A DNA stretch of 64,000 bases, taken from Emiliania huxleyi CCMP1516. Its lineage: Eukaryota; Haptophyta; Isochrysidales; Noelaerhabdaceae. The translations under genes were made by a program, and so were the position numbers. The DNA lies in the NCBI RefSeq assembly GCF_000372725.1, contig NW_005194698.1, positions 125,800-189,799 of the forward strand. The letters run 5' to 3'. Positions 9,578 to 18,801 of this stretch are shown one piece after another. Position 1 is the stretch's first letter, and every line of letters starts with the position of its first letter. The notes below the pieces were generated by a model, which was not told the origin of the DNA, searched no databases, and was given only the letters and a program-made list of their open reading frames with translations.

Positions 9578-10924
9578 CTACCACTCCTTGACGGCCTGCT
9601 CAAGGAGAGGCTTGATCTCATCTGCCCACCTGGGTGCGAGCTCCTTCCAAGTTGACCGCGCGAACTCATAGCACTCCTGTGCGGTTCGCCCTCCATCCTC
9701 GAAACCGGCCGGGGCACCGTTGAACATCTTGGTCTGCTCGTTCCCCCCCCCCGCGGCACGTTTGTTGCCGGTCTGTTTTCCAGTCTGTTTGGACAGGTAG
9801 CGCTGCGTGTACGCTTGCTTCTCCGCCTTTGACATGATGACCATGTGCGTGTGTGAGTTGACCTCTGCCGCGGTGTTGAGTGGGCGCCGAAGCAGCCCGC
9901 ATGACGCATTGTGACCCTGCAGCTGGTCCTGCATGCCATGGAGGTACGAACCCAACACAACTCCTTCCGGCGTGTCCTCCGTCTTCTTGACCGTTCGCGG
10001 ATGCCACTGCTCGTCCTGATTGTGGAGCTCGAACTCAACCGCCGGAGACAAGGTGAATGTGACCTCTGGGGCGAGCTCCGTGCCGCACCTGTGGAGGTCT
10101 CCGTCGCGCCTCCTCAGTTGCAGCGCCATCGTCAAGACTCGGGGGTGGCCAACCGTCATTGTGCTGATGGGGGCAGCGTCCTGCGAGTTTCGCTGCCCTC
10201 CCACCACATCCTGGTGCAAGCCGAGTGTGGAGCCGCACTTGTCCCCGCCCTGCCTGCTCGGCGGGTGTGGTAGGTTGAGTCGGCAATAGACGCAGTACGA
10301 CTTGCCCAGGTAGCACAGCACAATGCACGAGTTGAAGCGGTCGTCCTGCAGAATGTGCTCGATGCGGTCAGGGTATGGGAAGATCCGGAAGCGGTCTGGC
10401 TGGCGTCCAATGGAGAACTTGCCGCTGCACCACTCGTATGCCCACATCAACGCAAATGTGCAGTTGCACACGTCGCATTGCCACTCTCGCCCCACGCAGT
10501 ACTTGCATCCTGTGCACCCCTTCCCGAGCGAGCCAGGGCAGTGCTCACCCCTGTCGCTGACGCCATCCCAGCAGCCGACGCAGGTGCGTGTCGGCAGCTG
10601 ATCTGACGGCACATGCGCCAACGGTACCTTTGCCTCTGGTGCCGTGTAGCTGAGCTGCGCCAGAACCAGCTTAGTGTTGTGAAAGTGTTCCGGCTTTGGG
10701 AAGTTGTGTTGCGGCGCCGTGATGTCGAGATCAGCTGGGTTTGCCAATAGGCGGTCTCGCACGAGTCCCTCCACATACTCACGGAGGGCCGTAAGGTTGT
10801 CCGCAGAGAGGGTGCTCGTCTTGACGTCCGACCGGCGTGGGACGGGTGCCTGTTGACACGCGTCGAAGACGCGCGCCTTGAACGGCGCCTTCCGAGAAGT
10901 GGACGCACTGGCAAGCTCGGCCAC
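9578..10924 (-). CDS. Cys-rich protein, possible 2-oxoglutarate/Fe(II) oxygenase-like
   Basis: A single open frame of 448 residues. Residues about 110-165 carry many Cys (CVGCWDG, CTGCKYCVG, CDVCNCTF), suggesting a zinc-binding module. Further on, STLGLHQDVV is followed by APISTMTVGHPRVLTMALQL. This order resembles the H-x-D strand and the following strands of AlkB-like or Tet/JBP-like dioxygenases. A distal His (GSYLHGMQD) and Arg (LLRRPL) could complete the site. This is motif resemblance only. The C-terminal 80 residues are polar. Such Cys-rich oxygenase-like ORFs can belong to mobile elements in algae. The 5' end overlaps the RCC1 fragment on the other strand. Confidence 0.4.
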   Translation of the reverse strand: MAELASASTSRKAPFKARVFDACQQAPVPRRSDVKTSTLSADNLTALREYVEGLVRDRLLANPADLDITAPQHNFPKPEHFHNTKLVLAQLSYTAPEAKVPLAHVPSDQLPTRTCVGCWDGVSDRGEHCPGSLGKGCTGCKYCVGREWQCDVCNCTFALMWAYEWCSGKFSIGRQPDRFRIFPYPDRIEHILQDDRFNSCIVLCYLGKSYCVYCRLNLPHPPSRQGGDKCGSTLGLHQDVVGGQRNSQDAAPISTMTVGHPRVLTMALQLRRRDGDLHRCGTELAPEVTFTLSPAVEFELHNQDEQWHPRTVKKTEDTPEGVVLGSYLHGMQDQLQGHNASCGLLRRPLNTAAEVNSHTHMVIMSKAEKQAYTQRYLSKQTGKQTGNKRAAGGGNEQTKMFNGAPAGFEDGGRTAQECYEFARSTWKELAPRWADEIKPLLEQAVKEW

Positions 10925-11607
10925 GGGACAGACCTGTCGAACCAGTGGGAGCCCAAGAAGGTTGAGGCCCTAGCTAGCAAGCGTGTCGTCGCTGTGTCGG
11001 CGGGATATTGCCACAGTCTCGCCCTCATCGCCGACGGCGTCGTCTTCTCATGGGGCGAGGGAGAGTCCGGCTGCCTCGGCCACGGAACCAACGAAACCGA
11101 TCGAGGCCCGGCAAGATCGAGGCCCTGGAAGGGCAGCATGTCATTGCTGTGTCGGCTGGACGCTCCTACAGCCTCGCCGTCACCGCCAACGGCGCTCTCT
11201 GGAGCTGGGGCGATGCATGCTTCGGCAGCTTGGGCCACAACGACCACCTGAACCACCTGCTGCCAAAGAAGATAGACGCGTTGGCTGGCCATCGCGTCGT
11301 CGCTGTGTCGGCTGGGCTACACCACAACCTCGCCCTTACTGCCGACGGCACCGTCTGGAGCTGCGGCGGTGGCTACTTCGGCCAGTTGGGCCACGGCGAC
11401 GGTCAGTGCCATCCACAGCCCAAGAAGGTCGAAGCCTTGGCAGGGCAGCGCGTCGTCGCCGTTTCGGCGGGATCCGAACACAGCCTCACTGTCACCGCCA
11501 ACGGCGCCGTCTTCACCTGGGGCGGCGGCATGTACGGCTGCCTCGGCCACGGGGATGGCATTGCGAACGCTCTGCTTCCCAAGAAGGTCGAGTCCTTGGA
11601 GCTGTGA
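10905..11607 (+). pseudogene. RCC1-repeat fragment with a frameshift
   Basis: Four to five RCC1-type repeats are readable: GKLGHGT...PKKVEALASKRVVAVSAG, GVVFSWGEGESGCLGHGT, then, in another frame, KIEALEGQHVIAVSAGRSYS, LPKKIDALAGHRVVAVSAG, PKKVEALAGQRVVAVSAG and GAVFTWGGGMYGCLGHGD, ending in a stop at 11607. The reading frame changes near 11098-11112, inside a repeat, so one base is missing or extra. No start codon or N-terminal propeller blades precede it. A full RCC1 propeller has seven blades. It is therefore a truncated, broken copy or a fragment of a larger gene. Confidence 0.65.
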
Positions 11608-11929
11608 TCTGTGCAAGCGTGATCGGTTGATAACCGTCACGTGTGTGCAACTCCTCTCACTAGCGCTTTTTCGAGACCTTGACGTTCAGACAACCGACAC
11701 GGACACGTGTGTGCAACTCCTCTGACTAGTTCTTTTCACAGACCTTAGACAGCAGGGAAGAGTCGATGTGCAAAAAGAGACGCCTTACTGCGGTCGCCAC
11801 GCCCGCGCACTTGAGCCAGCTAGTGGGAGTACCTCACATCCGGGCTAAGAAGCGCGCGCAGCCGGTACTCGAATAGTCTCTGTTCGCGCCCGCTGTCGTG
11901 CCGCGCTGGGTGCCGGAAAGGGCCTCCAA
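11608..11929. repeat. Intergenic with a short direct repeat
   Basis: ACGTGTGTGCAACTCCTCT plus A/GACTAG occurs at about 11638 and again at about 11705. No gene is seen. Confidence 0.4.
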
Positions 11930-13164
11930 ATGCGCCCCCCCGCGCCCGCAGCCCCCGGCCAGTATTCGCCCGTCTACTCCGCCTACCTCGGCTGCTTCGG
12001 GTGCCACACCACTCTCGTCGTCCCGAGCGGTGCGCCGAGCGTGGTGTGCGGCCGCTGTGGTGCATATAACCAGGTTCCCGGCGTGCAGTCGGTGATGGGG
12101 CCCGCGATGGGGCCCTCACCGATGATGTACCCTCCCCCCGCCATGCCGCCGCACTTTGGCATCTCGCCGATGGGACCTCTGATGGGCCCGATGATGGGGC
12201 CGCACATGGGCCCTCCTTCCATGGCTGCGCTCCCGCCTGGCGCGATGCCGCTCTACGACGGGCGAGGGATGCTCCACGGCTTTCTCCGGCCGAACGGGCG
12301 AGGGATGATGCACGCGGACAGCGCCTACGGGGCTCAGGGGGCGGCGGCGGTGTCCGCTGCCGCCGCGATGGGCGTGCCGCCCTCCCCCATCCTCCCCGCC
12401 CTCGCCGAGCTGTGCGCGGCGGAGCCGGGGACCAAGGCGCGGGCCAAGGCGAAGCGTCAGCTGGCCGAAGTGTACGGCGTGAAGCCAAAGACTATGGTGG
12501 AGGCGGCGACGCGGATTCAGCGCCGCTGGCGCGACGGCGCCGCCGCGAGCTTCTCCGACCTGGCTGCGCTCGTGGACGAGAGGCAGGAGGCACAGGAGAA
12601 GGCGGACAAGGCGCAGGAGAAGGCGCAGCGGAAGGAGCACGGGCGGTCGGAGAGGGCGGTGGCGGCCCAGCTGGCGGCCAAGCTGCACGGAGGGCGTTTG
12701 CACCGCCAGCTGGTCGACAAGCTGCGCGCCGGCGAAGAGCAAGGCCTCGCCGCCGGCAGGCTGATCGCAGACACGGCTCTGAGGAGCCTCTGCGTGGCGG
12801 CGGCGAAGGAGAGTGGGATCGGCTACGTCAGCCCGGCGCTGGTGCTCGAGCGTCTGCCCGGCATCCGGCAGGAGCGCGGTCTCTATGTGTACGCGCCCGA
12901 GGGCGCGCCCGAGCGTGCGCCCGAGGCGGGCGGCGCGGGGGCAGACGGGGCGGCGGAGTCGGAGGCGGAGGAGGAGGGAGAGGAGGGGAAGGAGAGGACC
13001 TCCTTCCTCTCCCAGGCGGCCGCCGCGAGGATGGCAGCTGCGGCGGCGGCCGGCGCCTCCGCCGGCCCCTCCGCCACCGCCGCCTCCGCTCCAGCCGAGG
13101 CGCACAGCAGCTCGAGGCCGGCCGGCAGCTCGGGCGTCGCCTCTGCTTGGCTCACCCAGCGGCA

Positions 13165-13228
<64 letters not shown>

Positions 13229-14660
13229 CCCCCTTCGACGACGCGGGCCGCCGTGCCCTCGTTCGCCTCTGTGGCCGCTCGCAGCGGACGGGAGGGCAGG
13301 GCTCCTGTCTCCGCCTCCGCCTCCGCCTCCGCCTCCGCCTCCGCCTCCGCCTCCGCCTCGTCGGCGGGCCCCGCTCGCAGCTGCGGGCGTCAGGCGTCGG
13401 ACGCCTCGTGCCACACCTCGAGCTCCTCCTCCAAAAAGCTCTCGATTTGGTTCCAGCGGCCAGCGGAGTCGGAGTGCGCGCGGGTGCCCAGGTGGGGAGT
13501 GCGGCTGACTGGCGCCTGCGACACGCATCATCGCCGCCTGCGAACCTTCTCGGAACCTGCTCGGACCCCCTCCCGTAGGCGCCGTCGACACACACCCTCG
13601 CGTCTCGGAGGCGCTTGCCGGGGCAGGGACCGCCGTCGGCAAGGCGAGGACTCTTCTCGGAAGCTCCTCGGAACCTTCCTGCAGGTGCTGCCGGGCGGGC
13701 TCGCCGAGGGAAGGCTCCGCGCCGCAGACACGGTCCTCGCGCCTCTGGACGGCCACGCGTACCCCCCGGGGCACGTGTGTCCACGACGCGTCCACGGCAC
13801 CCCCCCCCCCCCCCACCAGGTCCTCGCCGTCAACGGTACGCCCGTGTGGGGCCACAAGGCGGCGACCGAGGCAGCGAGCGGCGAGGCGAGGGGCTCGCCC
13901 CCCGGAGCGCCCCTCCCCGCCTGAGCCTTCGCGGATGCCCCTTCTCCAGGCGCTGCGCGATGCGTGTGGCCTCATCGAGGTCGAGGTCTTGCGGGGCGCA
14001 GATTTGGCCGGCAGAGGGGCGCGAGGCGCGGGAGGAGGGGGAACCGCGGGCCCCGCCGGGACGGAGCCGCCGCCTCGCACCGCCTCCTCCACCGCCTCCG
14101 CCGCGCCGCGCCCCTTTATTCCCAGCGACGCTGGCACGATCATAGCTCGGCTCGAAGCGCTCGAGGAGTACGTTGAGTCGAGCGGAGGGGCGGCCGGCGG
14201 GCGGGCGGCGAGCGGGGGCATCTTTGGGCGGGTCGTCGCCGTCGAGGGTGCCGTGCAGGCGCTTCTCGAGACGCGCGGCGTCACCCCCTCCGCCGCAGCC
14301 TCCGCCTCCCACCCGCCCGCGCAGCTGCCGGAGAAGGTTGCACGGCTAGAGCAGCTCCTCGCGGCGCACACTGTTCCCGCCACGGCGCCCGCCTCCGCCG
14401 CTGCAGCCGCCGCAGCTACCCCCGTCGCCGTTGCCTCCACCGCCGTCGCCGCCGCCGCCGAGAAGGAGCTGCCGCTGCTGGTCAAGGTGGAGACGATCCG
14501 CTCGGCGCTCTCCCTCCCGAAAGGGACGCTGGTCGCGATGCTCCAGGCCGCGCACAACACCCTCTCTCTCGAACCCGACGGCGGGCTCCTCAGCCAAGCC
14601 AACCGGCTGCTGCGAGTCCTGCACGAGGCTGGCCGCCTCCCCCCCCTCTCGTCTGCGTGA
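11930..14660 (+). CDS. LSD1-type zinc finger, IQ motif and PDZ domain protein
   Basis: The predicted protein has about 787 residues from four exons: 11930-13483, 13685-13732, 13820-13870 and 13950-14660. An LSD1-like zinc finger (CFGCHTTLVVPSGA...CGRC) is near residue 21. A Met/Pro/Gly-rich low-complexity part follows, then an IQ calmodulin-binding motif (ATRIQRRWRD) and an Ala/Lys/Glu helix. A poly-Ala run is encoded by a GCA microsatellite. The four exons together rebuild a PDZ domain: KKLSIWFQ, VLPGGLAEGRLRAADTVLAVNG, LRDACGLIEVEVLRG. The C-terminus has two likely coiled coils. Zinc-finger and PDZ calls are motif-based. It may be a scaffold protein responding to calcium/calmodulin (inference). 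Introns use GT, GT and GC donors, with start-of-exon copies at the donor side. Confidence 0.65.
13165..13228 (+). repeat. GCA/CAG trinucleotide microsatellite in coding sequence
   Basis: About 20 perfect AGC units encode uninterrupted poly-Ala in the zinc-finger/IQ/PDZ gene. The perfection at DNA level suggests length polymorphism. The opposite strand would read as poly-Cys or poly-Leu, which explains long antisense ORFs here. Confidence 0.9.
13308..13364 (+). repeat. TCCGCC hexamer repeat encoding (Ser-Ala)n
   Basis: About nine tandem CCTCCG units encode alternating Ser and Ala downstream of the poly-Ala tract. This is in-frame low complexity. Confidence 0.85.
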
Positions 14661-15545
14661 GCCGCCACGGCTTGCGTGTTTAGATTTTTTCTCTTTCAAA
14701 TCAAAGGCACGTGTTCAAACGAGAGAGAGATAGAGAGCATAGAGAGCCGTCGAGTGTCAGGAACTTACGCGTTAGAGGGAGCGGACCGTGAGTTGAGGAA
14801 ATCGGAGGACGCGACCCACTTCGCCACAGACGGTCCCGCGCCTCGCCGCTATGACGGCGACACGGCCGCAGCTCGTGTGCGTGTCGCCGTCTTTGTCCGG
14901 AGTGAATACTCCAACGCGCTCGTCGGTGACGGTGTCCTCCAACCTGCGCCGCGCTCGGCGAACCTCGACAGCGCTTTCGGTGGCATGCAGCTCTTTGCGC
15001 CTGAAGCTTGGAGAGCAGCTCCTCTGCTGCTCACACACTCTGCACAGTTGCCACAGCTGTGACAGCGATGGGCTCGCCCTCACTGGCCCTCAGTCACTTG
15101 TGCTGCGGCTCGTTGTGTGAGCGACACTGCTCGGCGACTGCCGGCACACTGTGAGACCATGGGTGTGAGGTTAAACCACGCTACCAGCGCTTGGTCACAT
15201 CGGCCCCGAGGTCAGATCCTTCTACTCTGTTGATGACAACACTTGTCTACTCGCTGGAGCCGAGCAGGAGGGCCCGGCGCACAACCCCTGGTCAACTCAG
15301 GGTCCACACCCCGTACGGCTCTAAGTCTAACGCTTAAAAACGGTAAAGACACCTCAGAACTGCGGTGAGATGCAGATGGCCCCACCCCGATAACATATCA
15401 CCTCGGCCGATACTTGTCGCTGGAAGGTGCTATACAGCGCCCCGTGGTATATCACTTGGGGGTGATACCATATCGGCGCCGCTACCAAGTACCATAACGC
15501 CTGGTGGTGCTACATATCGGTCAGTGCTACCCATATCGCTGCGGG
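14661..15545. other. Intergenic, no gene seen
   Basis: A short GAGAGAGATAGAGAGCATAG stretch lies near 14721. The remainder has short overlapping ORFs on both strands without recognisable content. Confidence 0.4.
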
Positions 15546-15563
15546 GGCGATCTGAGCCCCGCC

Positions 15564-15695
15564 TGGTGTCGAGGTGTCGAGGCCCGGTGTCGAGGGTGTC
15601 GAGCTGCTGTCGAGGGATAGAGGTGTCGAGGCCTGTTGAGGCTGTCGAGGCCTGTCGAGGCCTGTCGAGGCCTGTCGAGGCCTGTCGAGGCTGGT
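15564..15695. repeat. GTCGAGGCCT tandem repeat
   Basis: Degenerate GTGTCGAGG units become five near-perfect 10-bp CTGTCGAGGC units at 15640-15692. The same GGTGTCGAG core reappears at 16378-16430 next to the RING fragment. Confidence 0.75.
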
Positions 15696-15769
15696 ACCAC
15701 GCTTGTCCATCCGTACGCTGGTACCACGCCCAGCAAAACGCTGTTCCTTAGTTGCAGCCTCTCAGTTGC

Positions 15770-16225
15770 ACCCCTGTTGATGTAGCACAACCTGTGAGCA
15801 CAACCAGTATACTCTGTGGGCATTTGAGGACATCAAGCTCACTAGTGCCAGGAGTCATTGCCACTGCACAAGGTGCTGTGCAGGCGCAGCACCTAAGGCT
15901 ACAGCACACCCCATATGCAGCAGCGTCGCCGGTGCAACTGACCACAACGCTCATGGCACAGGCTGGTGCCATGAGTCAGTGGACATTGCCACTGCACAAA
16001 GGTGCTGTCCAGCAGCTAAGGGCTACAGTACCCCATCGCAGCAGCGTCGCCGCCGCTGCCAGCGTCGCCGTTGCAGCGTCGCCAGTGCACGAAGCGCAAT
16101 GGACCGCAGGTCCGCACTCATGGCACAAGCTCACTGGTGTGAGGATTCATTGCCGCTGTACAAGGTGCTGTGCAGCACCTGAGGGCTACCTGAGTACTGC
16201 CATGATTGCTAGTACATCAACAGGG
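15770..16225. repeat. Degenerate tandem repeat of about 120-180 bp units
   Basis: Three diverged copies share the order CATTGCCACTGCACAAGGTG, CTGTGCAGCA, CTAAGGGCTACAG, GCAGCAGCGTCGCC, CTCATGGCACA. They start near 15858, 15988 and 16149. No coding function is visible. Confidence 0.65.
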
Positions 16226-16437
16226 GTGCAACTGAGCCGCAACTTGAGCTAGAACTTGAGAGGCTGCAACTGAGGGATGAAAGTACTGCCAGCCAAGTTT
16301 GATCGCTGCTGCAACCCTGATTTTCTAACTCTGTGACTCCAAATGGGTCTACGTCTCTGCTGTGTTATGATCATCAGAGGTGTCGAGGTGGTGTCGAGCG
16401 GTGTCGAGGTGGTGTCGAGGGGTGTCGAGCGGAGGTG

Positions 16438-16830
16438 CGGCAGATGTTGCAGTCGGCAGAGGCAGAGGAGGGGGAGGGACCAGCCAGTTACACTGATGGG
16501 GAGGGTGAGGAGGGAGAGGAGATCGACTCTGACGGCGCGCCTGCCCCTCTGCCAACCGCCCCTCTACCACCAGCCGATCAGCCGCCCCTCGGCCCAGTAT
16601 CGCTGGCGAGCGCCAACTTCGACACTGGCAGACCGGAGGTCCCCGAGTCCACCATCGGCGGTGAGTCGACGTGCATCATCTGCTTCACTCGGCCGAAATC
16701 GCACGTTGCGATCCCGTGCGGCCATCGATCTGTGCGCTTGCGACGTGTGCTCCGCAAGGCCAGCCCCGTCGCTCTCCCGGCCGTGACCCGAGTCTCGGTC
16801 GAGTATACAGGCGGCGCCGAGCGGCGAAGC
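16438..16830 (+). pseudogene. RING-finger fragment broken by a frameshift
   Basis: An acidic leader (EEGEEIDSDG) and a Pro-rich stretch lead to GGESTCIICFTRPKSHVAIPCGH, which is the first half of a C3HC4 RING. The second half (CACDVCSA) is in the next frame, starting just after the conserved Cys-Gly-His. About one base must therefore be inserted or deleted near 16727. The downstream sequence is a repeat (see 16764-17017), so the gene appears truncated. An intact homologue would be an E3 ubiquitin ligase of the kind that has a C-terminal RING. Confidence 0.5.
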
Positions 16831-17017
16831 TGGGTCCACCGACGCGAGCTGCGCGGTGGCAGTCGCGACGGGGGACGCAGCCGGCGGCGGCTCTCGGCGG
16901 CGTCTCGGCGGCGTCTCGGCGGCGTGCAGCGCCGTGGTAGGTCGCCGGCGGCCGTCAACCAGCCCCGTCGCTCTCCCGGCCGTGACCCGAGTCTCGGTCG
17001 AATATGCAGGCGGCGCC
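16764..17017. repeat. Direct repeat of about 55 bp, 199 bp apart
   Basis: CCCCGTCGCTCTCCCGGCCG followed by TGACCCGAGTCTCGGTCGA and a TATACAGGCGGCGCC-like end occurs at about 16764 and again at about 16963. The first copy continues directly from the broken RING sequence. Confidence 0.7.
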
Positions 17018-17059
17018 TCTCTCCGCCAGCGCCGCTCCGCCGGCGCCCCCCCTAGGTGC

Positions 17060-17328
17060 GGGGCGAGCGCGCCGCGCGGGCCAGGCCGCCGTGTTGCGCA
17101 GCGGCGTCTTATTGCGCGCGCATGACGCGCTGGCGCGAGTCGCCCCTCCGGGCTGCTGGTCGTGCGTCGCGTGCGTCGAACGGCGCTCGCCCACCTTTTC
17201 GGTCCCTGCGGCGCGTATCCCCGCCGGCGCCGCCCAGCGGCGGGCTCCGTAGGCGCAGCATGAGCGCGCCGCGCGGGCCAGGCCGCCGTGCTGCGCAGCG
17301 GCGTCTTATTGCGCGCGCATGGCGCGAG
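17060..17328. repeat. Direct repeat of about 70 bp
   Basis: GAGCGCGCCGCGCGGGCCAG, then GCCGCCGTGTTGCGCAGCGG and CGTCTTATTGCGCGCGCATG, occurs at about 17062-17125 and again at about 17260-17323. Only single-base differences are visible. No gene is supported. Confidence 0.7.
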
Positions 17329-17351
17329 TCCCGTCCCGGTACGACCTGACG

Positions 17352-17406
17352 CACTATCGACGAGCCACTATCAATCATGATAGTGGGAAGTGGCTCGTCG
17401 ATAGTG
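17352..17406. repeat. Perfect 17-bp inverted repeat with a nested hairpin
   Basis: CACTATCGACGAGCCAC (17352-17368) pairs perfectly with GTGGCTCGTCGATAGTG (17390-17406). The loop contains a second stem, CCACTATCA with TGATAGTGG, that overlaps the first. The two hairpins are mutually exclusive. Function unknown. Confidence 0.8.
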
Positions 17407-17621
17407 TCTTGCCCGAGTGTTTCAACACTCCATCACTTACTCGGTCGCCACCGCCCGCGACGCCCCAGTTGTCCCAGCCGCTCGGTTTGGGATACGGTTG
17501 ATCCGACACTGGCATCGGCCATCGCGGCAAACCGGCGTTCCGGCGCGCGACTTTCTTCTTTTGGCCGAAAGGCTAGTTCCATTTCACTGTGGCACAGCTC
17601 GCGTTACAAAACCTTGATTTT

Positions 17622-18040
17622 GACCATTGCGCGAAAAAGGTACATCTCGGTGCCTTCCAGAGGCAGCTGCGACCCCGCCGAGTGGNNNNNNNNNNNNNNN
17701 NNNNNNNNNNNNNNNNNNNNNNNNNNNNNNNNNNNNNNNNNNNNNNNNNNNNNNNNNNNNNNNNNNNNNNNNNNNNNNNNNNNNNCCTTGAGTGACCGGG
17801 AGAGCGGGTTCACCCAGGCAATGAAACTGCAAATTTTACCCCCACATTGGTGGAGCTATACGTGCGAAGTAGGTGGGTAGTTACCATAGAGTAGAGACAG
17901 GCTGGGTCGGGACACCCCAGAGGTAGGGGTGACCACTGTGAAGAGCAGGTACGGTACACCAGGTGGTCACGGAGCCTTACAGTCCACTCGGCTGGGTCGC
18001 AGCTGCCTCTGCGCGTCCTGTGGATGTACCTTTGTCGCGC
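17622..18040. repeat. Inverted repeat flanking assembly gap 1
   Basis: The left arm (about 17622-17685: GGTACATC, AGAGGCAGCTGCGACCCCGC, CGAGTGG) is matched in reverse complement by 17975-18038 (CCACTCGGCTGGGTCGCAGC, TGCCTCTG, GATGTACC). The 100-N gap (17686-17785) lies at the inner edge of the left arm. The locus is probably a foldback structure that broke the assembly. Confidence 0.7.
17686..17785. other. Assembly gap (100 N)
   Basis: Exactly 100 N, a placeholder for unknown length. Frames running through it are artefacts. Confidence 0.95.
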
Positions 18041-18801
18041 GCCGGAGATGACTCGACGCCGCTGAGATCGGAGATTCAAGCTCTGACAGGTCGCACGTCG
18101 CTCCTTTGACGCCGACGTGACTCACCCGTGCAGATCACATCAGGACACGGTCTCGACGCGCTCGGTACGACGCCTGCGACCCGTCTTGGGTCAAGTGGCA
18201 CGACGCTCATCGCGCCTACCAGCGCTGCCGTACAGGTTGCCACGACGAGGTCGAGCACGCTTCTATACGCTCGCCCAGCCTCCCTTTCCATCCCATTAGG
18301 CAGCATGGGAACGGTGGCGAGCAGACGCAAAGCCTACGAGGGGTGGTGGAACCACATGTCGCGGCTACTGCCGGCTCGACCCCACGATAGCCTCCGGAGG
18401 CTGACTTTGCGGCACCATCATCGGACGATGTCGACGAGTTGGGTCGCGCTCGCGGTAGCCAGGTAGCCCCCCATACTAGTAGCACCGGCCATGGCCGCAG
18501 GAAGCTCGGGGGAGGGCGCTGGGAGCAACACGGAGCTCCGTTGGACGCGTTTTCAAGATTAGCGTGTCAGAGTGAATTGGAACTAGCCAAATGAGACATC
18601 GAACACTACACCCGGTGGCCGGTCCGGAATATCTCCAAGGATTGCGCGCACCCAATTTTCACCCTTCAGGAAGCGTCTCCCGCGAGAACGCGCTGCCGCC
18701 GCAGATTCAGTAAACGGGGGGGGGGGAGGGGTGTGCCCGCTGTCGAAGAGCCCGCTGTCGAAGAGTGAGCTCGGCGCGCCCCGCCTTGAGAATCACCAAA
18801 T
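18041..18801. other. Intergenic, no gene seen
   Basis: Short ORFs on both strands overlap and have no recognisable content. A G-run lies at 18717-18730. The putative start of the proline-rich protein follows at 18802. Confidence 0.4.

Noticed and set aside
12116..14668. 850-codon minus-strand ORF opposite the zinc-finger/PDZ gene
   Set aside because: High GC with no stops gives long antisense frames. Its product is low complexity, with a poly-Cys run from the GCA microsatellite, while the plus strand has clear domains.
17590..17880. ORFs running through the N gap
   Set aside because: Frames across 100 placeholder N are meaningless.
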